Assembly: GCA_026545225.1 (NCBI GenBank)
Contig: CM048852.1
Location: 54,133,146-54,197,145, forward strand
Length of the DNA: 64,000 nt
DNA from: Cornus controversa
Lineage: Eukaryota; Streptophyta; Magnoliopsida; Cornales; Cornaceae
Reading direction: 5' to 3'
Part shown: positions 1 through 9,257 of the stretch, piece by piece
Position numbering within the stretch: position 1 is the stretch's first letter
Layout: every line of letters begins with the position of its first letter
Program-made: the position numbers and the translations under genes
Notes under the pieces: generated by a model
Database searches by the model: none
Told to the model about the DNA's origin: nothing
What the model saw: only the letters and a program-made list of their open reading frames with translations

Positions 1-1719
1 TATGGTTGTCTTCGCCTACCGAAAGAAAAGAAGTCATCTTTGACAGGGTATGGCGTAGCATTTACGTTTAGAAAACTATGGATCATAGGTAGAGTGAGGA
101 TTATGGAATATAACAGTCTATACATTCAACATCACTAATGATTTAGTAGACATCAACACCCCCACCATTAACAAAAGCCTCAATAATTCAACTACAATCC
201 ATCTCAAACTAAGACTAGTTGGTTTCCCAACCTTCACTACGTGAGAGTTACATGGCGAGCCACGTCATATGCAGAAAAGAAAATGACCAAAATGATAAAT
301 TAGAAACAGAAGAGAAGTAATTTTGATATATCAGCTAACAAGGTGCCAACCTTGACTATTATCACAAGGGTTTCTATATCACCACACCCACCTGCACTTC
401 TAAGCAAAAGGTAATACACTTCAACTTCGACCCACTCTCCACAAAGAAGAAAAGAAAAAGGCAACAATTTTACATTAATTATGCAACAACTATCGATCGC
501 TTACACAATTAGTTGAATCATAAGCGATGTATTATGTTGCGTAAACGATGTATTGCGTTACGCAAGCGCACACCACGCAAACACAAGATCTCAATATGAA
601 AGGTGATCCTGATTCTCCATAGTGTCACACTACCATTGGTTGTAATGATGTGGACATGTGGTCCGTTGCAAACTAGATAAGCACTTGAAAAAATCTTGGT
701 TCCTCGAATAAAAGAACAAGGTCATATCCATACATGACTCATCTTGTTTATAAACACATAAACCTTGTCACCTGCTCTCTAATCGTTTTCAAAAACCATG
801 TGGTGGAAAACAAAAGCTGCTACTAGCCTTCCTGAGAAGTAGCTTTCTCTTATCTCTACTTATCTTCCACGCATTACACCTATGACCAAGTCCAAGTGCA
901 CTTATAATCACTTTACATGCGTTATACGGAGTTGGAAGAACATCTTCACTAATCAAATACTAACATTTTCATACCAGGAATAAAGATAACATAGTATGTT
1001 ATTTTACGCCACAAAATAGAAGTTCAATTGCGCCTGATCAGAGCATTACATATGGCGTTTGCGTGTGTGTTTATTCGTAGTTTGTGCATGTGCAGGTGTG
1101 TGTGTGTGTGTGTGAGTGCAGTTCCAAGAGACAGATTCAAGATTTGGAACTTTAGTTCAAGTAAAAAACTAATGTGGAGAACAGCACAAATAGTTGGGGG
1201 GCAAAATCAAGTTATTCTGAAAAGAAATTCAACAAAAATTGAAATAAAGTGAGAGAAGTGGAAATTCTTTTATTTTTTTTGTTATGGTGGGAGTACTGTG
1301 TCTGGACAGGATGAAACCTGCCAGGCAGATATGATTCCAATAATGCAAGAAGATTGTGCGTAGTGGGTGCTCATAAATCACCAGGCCAAACATGATGTCA
1401 ACAAACACAAAACTTACTCCCAGTGGATATAATAAGAGTAACTAATCAAGAAAGTTCTCTTCCTCTAAAGACTGCAAATGACAAAATTATATAACATAGA
1501 CTTACTTGAGTGGCACATACAAGTTAAAATATAAGAAGAGATTACAATCAAAAGCTAGCCAAATGCATGGGGACAAAAACCATAAGCTATTAGGGAGCTA
1601 AAACTGAGATGAGAAATGAAGACACATACTTTGTTCCATAAAATACACAGCATTAAGAAAAAGTTAGCAAACAACGAACCTAGTGCAACCACCCTTACAT
1701 TCCTTAGAGTATTCCGTTC
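1..1719. other. Flank downstream of the HSP20-like gene; no gene seen
   Basis: This stretch lies 3' of the minus-strand HSP20-like gene and should include its 3' UTR, roughly the 200-300 bases next to the stop codon. Open frames are short and low in complexity. A short (TG)n run lies near 1098-1114. No transposon ends were recognised. Confidence 0.4.
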
Positions 1720-3201
1720 TTAGGTCAACATAAGATCATTGCCCCCAAGGTGAGGGCGAAGGCAAACACGAACTTCATGTTCTTCTGGCCCCACACGGAG
1801 TTTGGGCACCATGATCTCAAGGACAGTTCCAGGTCCATCATAATATGCTTCTATATTAGCGTCTTCCGGAATTCGAGTTGAAAGCGGGATCTCTCTAACA
1901 AAATCCCCTGGAGGGCAGTGCTCTGAAGATTGATCAGAAAGCTTGAAAGTCCTGTCATGTCTCTTGATGAATGGCATTCGAGATGTGCTCAAACAAGATA
2001 TCTTGATAATCCCATGAGTAATAGTGTTCCGCCAAGAAACTTTAACCCTCTGAAGATCCACAAAGGGCAAGCTGACGATGATCAAATAGCCTTCTTCATC
2101 TTCATAAATTGTTTTTGCAGCTGTAACAGGCCCATAAACACTCCTCATTACCCCGCTAAAGTCATTTAACCAGTGCGGCTCATTTGGGTGTATTTCCAAA
2201 TCTGGAACACGATCAGGAGGATTAACGGTCAAATAACATTCATCATCGTTCCCATGAAGGAAAAAGTCCTTCTTCCTCTTGCTAGAAACAGGTGATAGGT
2301 CCATTGAATCACCATTGGTGAGGTTAGATGGCTGAGTCGACAAATTCAGCCCAGATCCATTGAGCAGTTTCTTGGAGTGGGAATTTGCGTTGCTGTCTGT
2401 TGGTGGTGGTGGCAGCCTCTCAAGCTCAAAATCGGTGTTTGGGAGATTTCTCCATGAAGTAAAATCACTAGCTTCAAGTGGGATGGAGAAGTTCAAATCC
2501 CTTCCAGTGAGTTCCATCCACCTTCGTCGCTCATCTTCATCAAGACACATGAGATTGGGTGATCGAACAATTTCGACTCCATGAACACACTGGGGATTCG
2601 AGAGGCCCCTGTAGTGCTTTCTTTGCATCCTGTGAGATCGAACAAAACCCTTATCAACACTATACGGAAAGGGACGCTCTCCTTGACGAGAATGACCATT
2701 CATATAACTTCTTAACTGCATCTTACCCAGTGCATTCTCAGGTCTTTCCTTGAAAGCCCACATGTACATGTTCTCCATATCATGCTGAACCATGAAAACA
2801 TCAAGCTGAAGGTCGGATTTATCAAAACCAGAAACTCCATTACTATCCTGTATAATCTTTGTCTTCGATTTTTCATTCAAAACAGGCTTGAAGTAAAAAC
2901 TAAAGAAAAACCAGGCACCCCAGATGCTATCAACCCTTTTTGCGCATTTCCGACCAACTTTGGGCACATTGAGAAAACTCTCTGTCTCGTAGATTTGGGG
3001 ACCAAGCCCAACGTCAAGAATATCACATGGGTCCGAATTCCATGCCTGCGGAGGCGGACTACGCTCTGCTGAGAGGGGCAAATTTATATCAGGTGGTCGA
3101 GTAAGAACAATTTGGCGGTTCATCTCAAGGTCCAGTTCATCGTGCGATGATGAGGCACTTGAATCCATGGACAAGAGGGTAGACGGGTGATGATTCTCCA
3201 T
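1720..3201 (-). CDS. HSP20-like (alpha-crystallin-domain) protein with a long plant-specific N-terminus
   Basis: This intronless 493-codon frame is open from a clear Met to a stop. The last ~150 residues (about 345-490) read as an HSP20/alpha-crystallin-like beta-sandwich: a segment near EDEEGYLIIVSLPFVDLQRV, then a strand pair ending in VREIPLSTRIPEDANIEAYY and a hydrophobic VLEIMVPKL. The first ~340 residues are not those of a classical small heat-shock protein (usually 15-25 kDa). They contain a conserved-looking block (DSIWGAWFFFSFYFKPVL, then DVFMVQHDMENMYMW) and a Ser/Asn-rich linker with a basic patch SSKRKK. The overall layout resembles the Arabidopsis HSP20-like chaperone superfamily protein At1g20870, from memory. 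Function is not established; a chaperone or scaffold role is inferred. In-frame stops lie just upstream of the chosen Met, which supports the start. Confidence 0.85.
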   Translation of the reverse strand: MENHHPSTLLSMDSSASSSHDELDLEMNRQIVLTRPPDINLPLSAERSPPPQAWNSDPCDILDVGLGPQIYETESFLNVPKVGRKCAKRVDSIWGAWFFFSFYFKPVLNEKSKTKIIQDSNGVSGFDKSDLQLDVFMVQHDMENMYMWAFKERPENALGKMQLRSYMNGHSRQGERPFPYSVDKGFVRSHRMQRKHYRGLSNPQCVHGVEIVRSPNLMCLDEDERRRWMELTGRDLNFSIPLEASDFTSWRNLPNTDFELERLPPPPTDSNANSHSKKLLNGSGLNLSTQPSNLTNGDSMDLSPVSSKRKKDFFLHGNDDECYLTVNPPDRVPDLEIHPNEPHWLNDFSGVMRSVYGPVTAAKTIYEDEEGYLIIVSLPFVDLQRVKVSWRNTITHGIIKISCLSTSRMPFIKRHDRTFKLSDQSSEHCPPGDFVREIPLSTRIPEDANIEAYYDGPGTVLEIMVPKLRVGPEEHEVRVCLRPHLGGNDLMLT

Positions 3202-3660
3202 TGACAGTCGTGAGAGAAGAATCTCTTATTCCAAAGCACCTCCCTTGGCCTTGGAGTCAATTTGGCCCGGTGGGTTTGGAATTTTCATCCCAAAAAAATT
3301 TCAACATAACAACCACCTCATGAACACCACCACCATTATATCAAATCTCCAATACAACACCTCATCTCTATCAAAGGCCTAGACTTACCAATCACAAAAC
3401 TATTTTCCCACAACACTTCCTTTTGGCAAGTATTCGCCTACAACCCACACACATTTAAACACGCAAAAAAACACAGAATTTTGAAAACCCTAATTTAAGA
3501 AAGAAAATTTATCAATTGGGTATGGCTATGAAATCAAAAAATGGGACTAGATTCAAAAAGGCCTAAGTAATTGAAAAAGTTAAAAAGAAAAAAAGAAGAC
3601 GGATTTTTAGAGAGAATATTAAGAACAGAGCATGATACACTAAAAGAGCATAACTCCTAA

Positions 3661-3703
<43 letters not shown>

Positions 3704-4140
3704 ATATATAGGTAGAGAGATACAAGAAAAGCTTATATCCCAACCCAAGAAGAATCTCCTAATCCTAAACCAAGAATCTACTTATTTCCTCCGAACACAG
3801 GTGGGAAACATTGAATCCAGCCCATACAAAAAAAACAGAGCCACAGAAAATCTTATATCTATCTATCTATATATTACCAATCTATGAAGCCAAGGCCCAA
3901 AAATAGAACCAAATCTGAGGGGATCTTGGAGGAGTACCTTTTGGGATAAGCTTCGACTACCAAGAATCCACAGAGACCGCGACTTCGTGAAGAATCAATG
4001 GTCTTGACTATCCTCATCTTTTCCTCACCATTCACGGCTCTCTCTCACTTCCGGCTCAGTAGTTTTTGTCAAAGGAGACATACATGGAGAGAGAAAGTGA
4101 TGTAGAGAGAGAAGTAGAGACGCGATTTTGTGTTCAGTTT
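3202..4140 (-). promoter_or_regulatory. 5' leader/promoter region of the HSP20-like gene, with a possible upstream ORF
   Basis: Reading the minus strand toward the gene, this interval should hold the 5' leader and proximal promoter. A 47-codon frame starts with ATG at 4017 and stops at 3874-3876 if unspliced. It begins MRIVKTIDSSRSRGLCGFLV. A GT donor-like site follows AAAG at 3938/3937, so the leader may instead be spliced; I could not fix the matching acceptor. No joining to an acceptor near 3230 that I tried keeps this frame open into the main frame, so it is a candidate uORF rather than a coding exon. Confidence 0.4.
3663..3701. repeat. (TG)n microsatellite
   Basis: About 19 uninterrupted TG units lie within the leader or promoter of the HSP20-like gene. 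On the gene's own strand it reads (CA)n. It is likely to vary in length between individuals. Confidence 0.95.
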
Positions 4141-5399
4141 AAGTAACCGTCTCGTGTTTTTAGAGTTTGATTACTGAGCTGCACTAGATAACACCGTCAT
4201 CGCCGTTTGTAACGGTGACGGTGCACTTTGTGTTTTTCTGCTTTCTGTGGTCAATAGTCAATTTGTATTTGTGTTCCTTTTTTTATCAATTTTTTTTTTA
4301 AAATAAAAAGAGTAATTACTAGTTTCGAGCTTTTAGCTCATGTAGAGTTTGGGAAGCACAAATATTTCTTTTGATTTTGATGTATCGTGATCCTCTTATA
4401 TGTGTTTTTAGAGTTTAGACATATGTTAAATACGGTTAGAAGTATCTTAAATTTTGAATATTTTATTTTAATTAAACATAATTAAAACATGAAAATAACA
4501 ATAATATATTTTGAACATTTTTAAAACACAACGCATTTTCTAGCGCAGGACTATAAACACAACTTGAGTTTTAAGTAATGAAGAAAAAAGCTGGATAATG
4601 GTAAGTCTTAACTCGCGTGAACCATCAAAACATACCTAATAATTTTCAAACATTTTATTTTCAAGAAGAATTTCCTAAAAAAAAATAATTTTCAACAAAC
4701 TATAAGCTAGACATTATTTAATGTTTTCACTTTTGATAATTAAATAAAAGTAGGAATGGTTAATTTTAATAAAATACAAATTAAAGTGACTTTTGTTTTT
4801 AAATAAAAAAGCTAAATAGTAAGATATGCCTCGGATCAAATGTGTTTAATTCAGCCTCAGCCGATTCAGGTCTTTATTTCTCTGAAGATTACCCAGTAGT
4901 TTCTTGATTCAGATTCGTACGCGGAAAATGCAGAAGCGGGGCCCACATGGCCGAACAACTAGATCTACACATGTTTGTTTGACCAGTTTTGATTGGATGA
5001 GAAAATGGATAATTGTCGATTTACACATGGGCTGAACTCGGGCCGGATCGCATTAAATCAACACAGTTTAGGCTGCTCAAGCCCATGGTTGATGTTGAAT
5101 GAATTGGGCCCTCTTTCAGAAATTATGGCCTAAATTAGGAAATGAAATATTTGATGTCCATGTGACATTGAAATGGTTTTATGTTATATAATATCTATAT
5201 TATATTTAAGCTTGTTATAATAATAAAAAAAATTTAATTTAACGGTCAAAAGTAATTTAAAAACTAATCATGTAACTCAAAATGTCTATACTTATCTACG
5301 ATTCAAAATAACTCTATCTAACTATCATCATTAAGAGTGCACAATAATGCTGTAGCTACGGACATACACTAATGTGTATGAGTGTGTGTGTGTATATGG

Positions 5400-5444
<45 letters not shown>

Positions 5445-6193
5445 TTTGTCCTAACAAATATTATTTGCAATTTCACTTTATTTTTATGGAGACTAAAGCG
5501 TTAAGCTTTCACTTTGGAGCGCGAGTAGATACCATTAGATTAGAATTATATAACATATATTGTAAATGTGATAATGAATGCTTTGCTAAAATTTTAAAAT
5601 ATATGTAACTGGGGGCTGATTTAACCTCAACAAAAATTATTTTTTTGAACTCGATAATAGATCCCAAGTGGATCCATAGTACAATTTTTTCAATATGAAG
5701 TGGTTATGTATATTTCCATTCAAATTGATATTTTTATAAAGCAATCAATTAACTTATAAATGTATTATTGAAGAGTTTTTTGTGGCTCAAATAGACTAAT
5801 ATTTTGTGAAATAAAACTATTGAATGTTTGATGTTTAAGGCAAAACAATCTATTGTTATCTTTAATATTAATTACATTATTCAAGATTAATTTTGGAACA
5901 TTTGTTAATTTGGACCTCAAAAAAGCTGAGCTTTTGTTATGTGTGTGTTTATGTGACGCAGATATACGTACACATACATACATACATATATATAATAGAG
6001 AGAGAGAATGATGCATATGACTAAAATCACAAACTAGCTCCCGTAATTTTGTGTGTTTTATTTCTTTTTTTGAAAAAATTAGATTTTAGTAATCAAAATT
6101 AAAAAAAAATTTGTTTTACTACGTTAAACTCAAGAAAAGATAAATAATGATCAAAATTAAAAATAATTGCTAATGAGTGACAATTTAACTTTA
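4141..6193. other. Intergenic, AT-rich; no gene seen
   Basis: This region separates the divergently transcribed HSP20-like and ATL genes. It contains a (TA)n array at 5405-5439 and short CA/TA-rich tracts around 5940-6000. Some GGGCCC/TGGGC motifs occur near 4940-5110. No coding segment or element ends were recognised. Confidence 0.5.
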
Positions 6194-6762
6194 GGGTTAA
6201 ATTCATAAAACCCCCCTCTAATATAAAAAATTCTCATAAAACCCCTTGAATTTTCAAAAACCCCTATCTACTATCAATTTCTCTCATATAAGGACAAAAT
6301 TAAACGGCTCCGTCAATTTGATAACGAAATTACCAAAATATCCTTCCTTTATTTAATACAATAACTTCATAAAAAAAGGTTATTTGTAAATGACGGATGT
6401 ATCCTTTACGAAGGGGCAATTTGAGAAAATTAAAAAGTAGAAGGGGGTTTCTTGATTGGGTTAAAATCATAAAACCCCCCTTTACTATAAAAAAATTCTC
6501 ATAAAACCCCCCTCTACTATAAAAAAATCTCATAAAACCCCCCTTACTATGAGGGTATTTTAGTCTTTTTAATTTCAACAAATGCGTCAAAGGTAATTTA
6601 GTCATTTACACACCATTTAACAGATCACGTGAGATGCACGTGATCCTTCTCCGTTAATTTCAACGGAAAACTAACGGGAGGGGGCAAATTGATTGGTTTT
6701 TTAGTATAGGGGGGTTTTATGAGAATTTTTGGTAAAAGAAGGGGGTTTTATGAATTTAACCC
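6194..6762. mobile_element. Non-autonomous MULE-type miniature element, AAAACCCC-rich
   Basis: Both ends carry an inverted repeat reading inward GGGTTAAATTCATAAAACCC. The element is flanked by a perfect 9-bp target duplication TTAACTTTA (6185-6193 and 6763-6771), the size typical of Mutator-like elements. The interior has no coding capacity. It consists largely of repeated TCATAAAACCCCC blocks separated by TACTATAAAAAA-like spacers. Confidence 0.8.
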
Positions 6763-6771
6763 TTAACTTTA

Positions 6772-8034
6772 ATATCTAAAATACTCTTTCTTCTCTTCCT
6801 TCAAAATCTCTGATCCTTTATTGTGTTCTCCAATCACATCCCCAATATTAGAAACTTCAAAAAAAAAAAAAAAAATCAAGGTGCATGAGAGGGTTTAAAA
6901 AAAAAAAAAATCTAGGTGCAGATATAATCATCAATTCGTAATCTAAATAAATAAAAAGCTTACACCAGTCCCAGGAATTAGAAAAGCTGATATATGTATG
7001 ACTTGTTTCTTTATTTATGTAAGCATAGTTGCATTGGATGATTTTTTTTTTTTTTTTGAAGTTTTTGATATTTAGAGATGGGGTTGGAAAAGACAAAAAA
7101 AAAATTAAAAATCCATGGAGACCAAAAAAGTATTTTGGACATTAAAGTTAAATCGTGACTCTCTTCTTATATATATATACCTTTTTTTTAGAATTCTTTT
7201 ATACGTTTTAAAGCTTTGATATTTGCCGAAAAGGAATAAGAGAGAGGATATTTTAAACATATATACCTTTTTTTTTAGAATTCTATTATACGTTTTGAAG
7301 CTTTGATATTTGAAAAAAAAATAAAATAAAATAAAAAAGATGATATTTTAAACATATATTGATAATTATTTTTCAAGATTAGTTTTTATTTACTTTTTAT
7401 TGACTTTAAGGTCACTGTAATGTAATTTTTTTAAATTTTAATCACCAAAATCTAATTTTTTCTTTTTTTCAATATATTTATTTTCTATTGGGGTAGTTAA
7501 TATTTGTAAAACGATCAATTGACCATAAAAGTTGGATTTTCTTAACATGAAAACCGTACAATTTGATGCTGTGCCGCCTCGATTCAATCACCAAAATTTT
7601 AATACCTTTTACTAACATGTTCATCCTCCGAGCATATATATATATATATGTATATTATATATAGCAGTTTGAAGACAACTTCCAAATTTTCAGTAAAACC
7701 ATATCAATGTTAATTTGACTCCAACAAACTTCCATTTATATACATAGATTATATGAAGACGTATCATCCACGTTAGATCAATAAAAACAAATCTATCTCA
7801 TTAGTTATATTATTATATATGGAATTATGAGAAACTTGTGTCACATATTTTCGTATTTTTTTCCCGATGAATATATATGCCACATATATTTGTATTTGTG
7901 TTTGTATATATACATATATATATATATATACACAAACACACCCAAATACAAAAATATATAGGACATGGCACAAGCTTCTCACCCCACCTTGCAATTAACG
8001 CCAACATAACTTTTTCATACACCTATAGCCATAT
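6772..8034. other. Intergenic region upstream of the ATL gene
   Basis: AT-rich sequence with poly-A/T tracts (6859-6909, 7043-7055), a ~90-bp tandem duplication (annotated separately) and alternating (TA)/(CA) stretches around 7640-7665 and 7905-7942. The last few hundred bases should include the ATL promoter. No gene was recognised. Confidence 0.45.
7172..7356. repeat. Tandem duplication, two ~90-bp units
   Basis: Two adjacent units each contain a TATATACC-T(n)-AGAATTC start, then ATACGTTTT(A/G)AAGCTTTGATATTTG, and end near GATATTTTAAACATATAT. The second unit has an expanded AAAATAAAATAAAA segment. The copies differ at several positions, so the duplication is not very recent. Confidence 0.75.
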
Positions 8035-8057
8035 TCTCTCTCTCTCTCTCTCTCTCT
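8035..8057. repeat. (TC)n microsatellite in the ATL 5' leader
   Basis: About 11 TC units end four bases before the ATL start codon at 8061. Pyrimidine tracts are common in plant 5' leaders. Length changes here would lie next to the start codon. Confidence 0.9.
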
Positions 8058-8060
8058 ACT

Positions 8061-8579
8061 ATGGAAGAAGATCATCACCGGGGACCGGAAATTAGCCCCG
8101 TATTTATCGGCCTTGTCGGGATCCTTGCCGGTGCCATCATAGTTGCAACACTGCATTGCATCAGTATAAATTGGTGCAGACTAAGGCAATCATCAAACCC
8201 AACAGACCAACACCAAATTGCTACAATTAATCATCGAGTACTAGAGACTTCTAGAAGCACAAGCACAAGCACAAGCACAAGCACAAGCAATTCAAGTGCG
8301 CAACTAATCAGAGTGTATCGATATAGCAAAGAGTGTAAAGAGAGCACATGTGCCGTGTGCTTGAGTGACTTCAAGGAAGGCGAGGAGGTGCGCGTGCTGC
8401 CCGAATGTGCCCACCAATTTCATGTGCTGTGTGTCGATATGTGGCTCTTGTCGCACCCTAATTGCCCGCTTTGTCGGGCTCACACTACGGCTCTGCAGCG
8501 GCATGTGGTGGTGTCCTTGCCGGATTCCGGTGGATTTCCGCCACCGGAGTTTTCGAGGATGCCGGATTTTGGTGGTTGA
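8061..8579 (+). CDS. RING-H2 finger protein, ATL-like E3 ubiquitin ligase
   Basis: An intronless 172-residue frame, the usual architecture of the ATL family. Residues ~13-34 form one hydrophobic segment expected to anchor the protein in a membrane. A low-complexity [16 protein letters not shown] stretch (residues ~64-77) comes from an AGCACA-type DNA repeat. The RING-H2 ligands are C97, C100, C116, H118, H121, C124, C135 and C138 (C-x2-C-x15-C-x1-H-x2-H-x2-C-x10-C-x2-C), with W128 where E2-binding RINGs carry it. The signature GLD motif of canonical ATLs, normally between the anchor and the RING, is not recognisable; [11 protein letters not shown] stands there. By family, it should take ubiquitin from an E2 and pass it to membrane-proximal targets. 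The substrate is unknown. Confidence 0.9.
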   Translation: MEEDHHRGPEISPVFIGLVGILAGAIIVATLHCISINWCRLRQSSNPTDQHQIATINHRVLETSRSTSTSTSTSTSNSSAQLIRVYRYSKECKESTCAVCLSDFKEGEEVRVLPECAHQFHVLCVDMWLLSHPNCPLCRAHTTALQRHVVVSLPDSGGFPPPEFSRMPDFGG

Positions 8580-9257
8580 TGGTGTTTTGACTCTTGAGTG
8601 CACAAACAAACATGCCTTGAGTGTTAAGTTTTTTAGTTGTTTGATAGTGTGTTTTTTTACCTTAGAAGCTAGTGAATGTTGGGTCATGTATGATGTACCA
8701 TGTACCCTTGCTAAACAAAAAAAAAATGTTGGGTCATATACAAAAGAGAGATGGTTAAGTTTTAACCATTTTATTGTTTCAATTTTTTTTAATGGGTGTG
8801 CATATTATTACCTTCCTGCCCTATTTACCCATGATGTCTCAATTCTCATAGTTGTCGGTGACTACAGAGGACAGTCCTTGCCTATTTCAGAAATTAGGGG
8901 GTCCATCAGTCATTTTCTCAAAACTTGGGGGAGATAACTGGAAAACAAACATTTATGCGATTCCACTTTCCCTCTGAAACCCAAATCTCTTTTCAAAACG
9001 AACCTGTAAAAAGAATAGCTTCAAGTTCAAGTTAAAGCTAAGTTGAGCTAAAAGCCTAAAACCTACCAACCCCACCAAATCTAGCGAAAAAGCCCTAAAA
9101 TATTTCTAAGTTTCCCCCAAAATTTCCACTCTCTCTTTCCTCTCCTCTCCAATTCGAACTGATCTTTCATTTCCTGTAACAATAATCATCTGATCTGATG
9201 AATTTGGTTAGGGTTTTAGTTTAATCCATATGTTCTGATCCAAAACCCTAACTCACA
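8580..9257. other. Spacer between the ATL and GT14 genes
   Basis: This holds the 3' UTR of the ATL gene (T-rich, about 8580-8760) and the promoter and 5' leader of the GT14 gene. Before the GT14 start are CT-rich tracts (9128-9150) and AACCCTA telo-box-like motifs (just before 9258). No separate gene was seen, and a frame that runs through the region has no family character. Confidence 0.5.

Noticed and set aside
5372-5608. Open frames full of YIYIYI
   Set aside because: These are translations of (TA)n microsatellites, as are similar frames near 7880, 23135, 24435 and 30521.
8365-8937. A 190-codon frame overlapping the ATL gene
   Set aside because: It is a shifted frame of the RING coding region that runs into the 3' UTR. 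It shows no independent coding signs.
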